Shown in pieces: positions 32,101 to 33,023 of a stretch of DNA of 33,023 nucleotides (positions within the stretch are counted from its first letter, which is position 1; the number at the start of each line of letters is the position of its first letter). The stretch covers positions 1 to 33,023 of the forward strand of contig JAUIGL010000073.1 of NCBI GenBank assembly GCA_030430165.1. Direction: 5' to 3'. The position numbers and the translations under genes were made by a program. The notes under the pieces were generated by a model. It was not told the DNA's origin. It made no database searches and saw only the letters and a list, made by a program, of their open reading frames with translations. This DNA comes from a bacterium (GTDB lineage: Bacteria; Desulfobacterota; Binatia; HRBIN30; CADEER01).

Positions 32101-33023
32101 ACCACCACCCTGCGCGGCCGTGCCGGCACCGGCCACGGCAACGTCCACTGGACGGCCAACTTCGACGAGATTCAGGACTTCGAGAACGACATCCGCGGCG
32201 CCTTCGGCGGCAGCGGGTTTCTCAGCGACAGCGACTTCGCCGCCACCAGCAACTCGCTCGGCGCCGCCAAGGCCGGGCTGTCGACCGATCTCGACGCGCT
32301 TGCCGCCTACGTGACCTCGCTCGACGCGGCGACCGCGCCGCGCTCACCGTACCGGCAAGCCGACGGCGAGATGACCGCCGACGCAATCAGCGGCGAGGCC
32401 TTGTTCGCCAACCTCGGCTGCGCCTCCTGCCACTCCGGCGCCGAGCTCACCGACAGCACGCTGGGCAGCGCCAACCTGCACGACGTCGGCACCACGCGAA
32501 CCACCTCCGGGCAACGGCTCGGCGGAGCGCTCACCGGTATCGACACCCCGAGCCTGCTCGGCGTCTGGGCCGGCGCGCCGTATTTCCACGACGGCTCGGC
32601 CGAGACCATCGAGGACGTCTATCGAGTCGCGGGCGGCGTCGTCATCGAAGCCGAGACGGCGACCCCAATCGGCGGCGCCTACGTGCAGAACCAGTGGGTC
32701 CAGTTCAACAACGACGACACCGTGCACGGCCGCGCGCTGGTGAGTCTCGACGGCGGCGGCATCGAGATCGACGGCGTCGACGGCGGCAGCGGCGGCACCG
32801 GCGCGGTCGAGATCCGCTACAGCGTCGGCTACTACAACGGCCACACTCTCGACGTCAGCGTCAACGGCGGGCCGATCACCTCGGGAGCCATCCCCTTGCT
32901 CGGCAACGACCCGGGCTGGCGCCACACCAACTGGCGCAATCTGCGCCTCGAAGGCATCGTCTTCGCCGCCGGCACCAACAACACGCTGCGCATCACGACG
33001 CCGATCAGCTGGGCCAACGTCAG
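29122..33023 (+). CDS. Giant secreted di-heme cytochrome with LVIVD, Ig, PKD, propeller and CBM-like domains (3' end missing)
   Basis: The frame is open from ATG 29122 to the end of the window, 1300 codons so far. A signal peptide (about 1-29, ending A-S-A-A-A-Q) opens it. LVIVD-like repeats follow (V-R-T-W-D-I-S-D-P-T-Q-P, V-A-T-Y-D-V-S-D-P-T-N-P, F-R-V-V-D-A-T-D-P), then an Ig-like segment (about 394-483), a PKD domain (about 491-577, F-D-F-G-D-G-S), a YVTN-type beta-propeller (about 587-910), and a MauG/cytochrome-c-peroxidase-like module with two heme motifs, C968-A-T-C-H972 and C1100-A-S-C-H1104, plus the signature P-Y-F-H-D-G-S-A-E-T. From about 1170 comes E-A-E-T-A and G-G-A-Y-V, like the start of a carbohydrate-binding module. 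A weak GGGGAG site lies about 12 bases before the ATG. It should act in the periplasm or outside the cell. Confidence 0.85.
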   Translation, partial: MSDGRYLSRFSAVAGALFLILHAASAAAQVGPNVVPGFPNVAQTPGAILSGLNAPQQGRTAVLAYHNGVLFTVPEIPSSQPGADFQVRTWDISDPTQPVVLAQWGTTPHPIAAHGYFKSGQYLIIGSNWPPESPWSFVPDSAQHTVERTSFPELTCAGARGCLFGPWYVNQTFWSYNEVSGDAEIYIDWVLQSSWDHLGLTGVVGHPFLLGDLLIFASDQSRTGVATYDVSDPTNPVLLDVLTAGGPGGYWPEIWGNEGELYIVFPYRTGGNGFRVVDATDPANLRFIADRSLPGDESMYIQFQDEFAFMGSHKVDMRTLESVLYLDGANTPRPNQPGQTGINTSQHLLPIGNLLVTGGIGPNEGMAIWAHQAEPDTRGPSVGFHIPQAGRTNYPLGAPISLLIHETLETFTIVNGETFLVRPVGGSPLEGRLTFSFDDVLTFVPDEPLLPDTSYEVVLPDGGIKDAAGNGILGYSFVFSTGSSLGGNAPPTIDELSAGPVPAAPGQSVTLSADASDADLDQLEYRFDFGDGSPKTAWSSSDTVATSYAETGHYRASVQVRDEAGSITTETVTITVIVAPSGPAPTNSGPIFCDSERRDVWIVNPDNDSITIVNPDTRVPTLEQPVCDDPRAVALSHLGEAWITCHDDDTVRVLANDGSEITSIATGHGSAPMAVAMSPDGRDAFVTLYGSGQLLRFDTESRQQFASLDLGPTARAIAVTGDGSRVLVTRFLSPRNHAEVWDVDAASMTLNRTIVLRKFGNDENADSTASGRGVANYLAGIAIAPDGQSAWVASNKPNAERGLLFGPDLDQDNTVRNIVTQIDLASSTVRGAIDIDNSDSARAVAFSPLGDYLMVTLQGNDETVVLDALAIDSSNGLGSFVTRLGTGAAPQGLCVDTETGRTFVKNFTSRDVTIQETAALFDDGNVSIGATDVGTVTNEALGPDVRLGKQIFYNASDPRMSAEGYLSCATCHVDGGHDGRVWDFTGRGEGMRNTTTLRGRAGTGHGNVHWTANFDEIQDFENDIRGAFGGSGFLSDSDFAATSNSLGAAKAGLSTDLDALAAYVTSLDAATAPRSPYRQADGEMTADAISGEALFANLGCASCHSGAELTDSTLGSANLHDVGTTRTTSGQRLGGALTGIDTPSLLGVWAGAPYFHDGSAETIEDVYRVAGGVVIEAETATPIGGAYVQNQWVQFNNDDTVHGRALVSLDGGGIEIDGVDGGSGGTGAVEIRYSVGYYNGHTLDVSVNGGPITSGAIPLLGNDPGWRHTNWRNLRLEGIVFAAGTNNTLRITTPISWANV

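Noticed and set aside
29170..32148. 992-codon open frame on the minus strand
   Set aside because: It lies antisense to the multidomain cytochrome, whose frame shows a signal peptide, PKD and heme motifs. The antisense product is a low-complexity Val/Asp/Gly/Arg protein, an effect of high GC codon use.

Overview
The window is about 33 kb of high-GC DNA from a Gram-negative bacterium. Evidence for an outer membrane includes two TonB-dependent receptors, two lipoproteins with clear lipoboxes and one secreted multidomain c-type cytochrome. Two LLM-class oxidoreductases and two split-barrel flavoproteins suggest flavin or F420 chemistry. The style resembles poorly cultured soil or marine lineages of the old deltaproteobacterial grouping (Myxococcota, Binatota and similar), but this placement is a low-confidence inference because no rRNA or other marker gene is present.

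Layout. 1-4536: the end of a SnoaL/NTF2-fold gene, an LLM oxidoreductase, and a group made of a radical SAM enzyme, a family 2 glycosyltransferase and a DegT-type aminotransferase. 4886-16615: a dienelactone-hydrolase-like enzyme, a minus-strand operon (TetR, MDR oxidoreductase, SnoaL-fold protein, PPOX protein, SDR, molybdopterin oxidoreductase) and, divergent from it, two TonB-dependent receptors. A perfect palindrome lies inside the divergent promoter, so uptake and catabolism of an unknown compound are probably controlled by the TetR protein. 16935-21293: an alpha/beta-hydrolase lipoprotein, a second LLM oxidoreductase and a PI-PLC-like lipoprotein, embedded among repeat arrays. 21376-28824: a single-chain acyl-CoA carboxylase, a nucleoside deaminase, an N-acyl-D-amino-acid deacylase-like amidohydrolase, a PPOX protein and a universal stress protein. 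29122 to the end: a very large secreted protein with LVIVD repeats, an Ig-like segment, a PKD domain, a beta-propeller, a di-heme peroxidase module and a carbohydrate-binding-like segment; it runs off the window.

The most unusual content is between the genes. Four arrays (141-316, 18015-18320, 19468-19806, 21017-21293) repeat a unit of roughly 24-27 bp (a few are 33-35 bp): a conserved octamer TTGGGACG (or TTTGGACG) followed by a short hairpin whose stem differs from unit to unit but stays paired, usually around a three-base loop. Three arrays are mirror-symmetric, with reverse-oriented units on the left and forward-oriented units on the right. Their ends carry TAG/CTA or TTA triplets that serve as stop codons of flanking genes. 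A separate 198-bp element (28143-28340) has 28-bp terminal inverted repeats whose GTTAAC tips give the TAA stop codons of both flanking convergent genes. Further intergenic elements are palindromes built from 9-10 bp tandem units, two of them nesting other hairpin repeats. No transposase, tRNA, rRNA or CRISPR-associated gene was seen.
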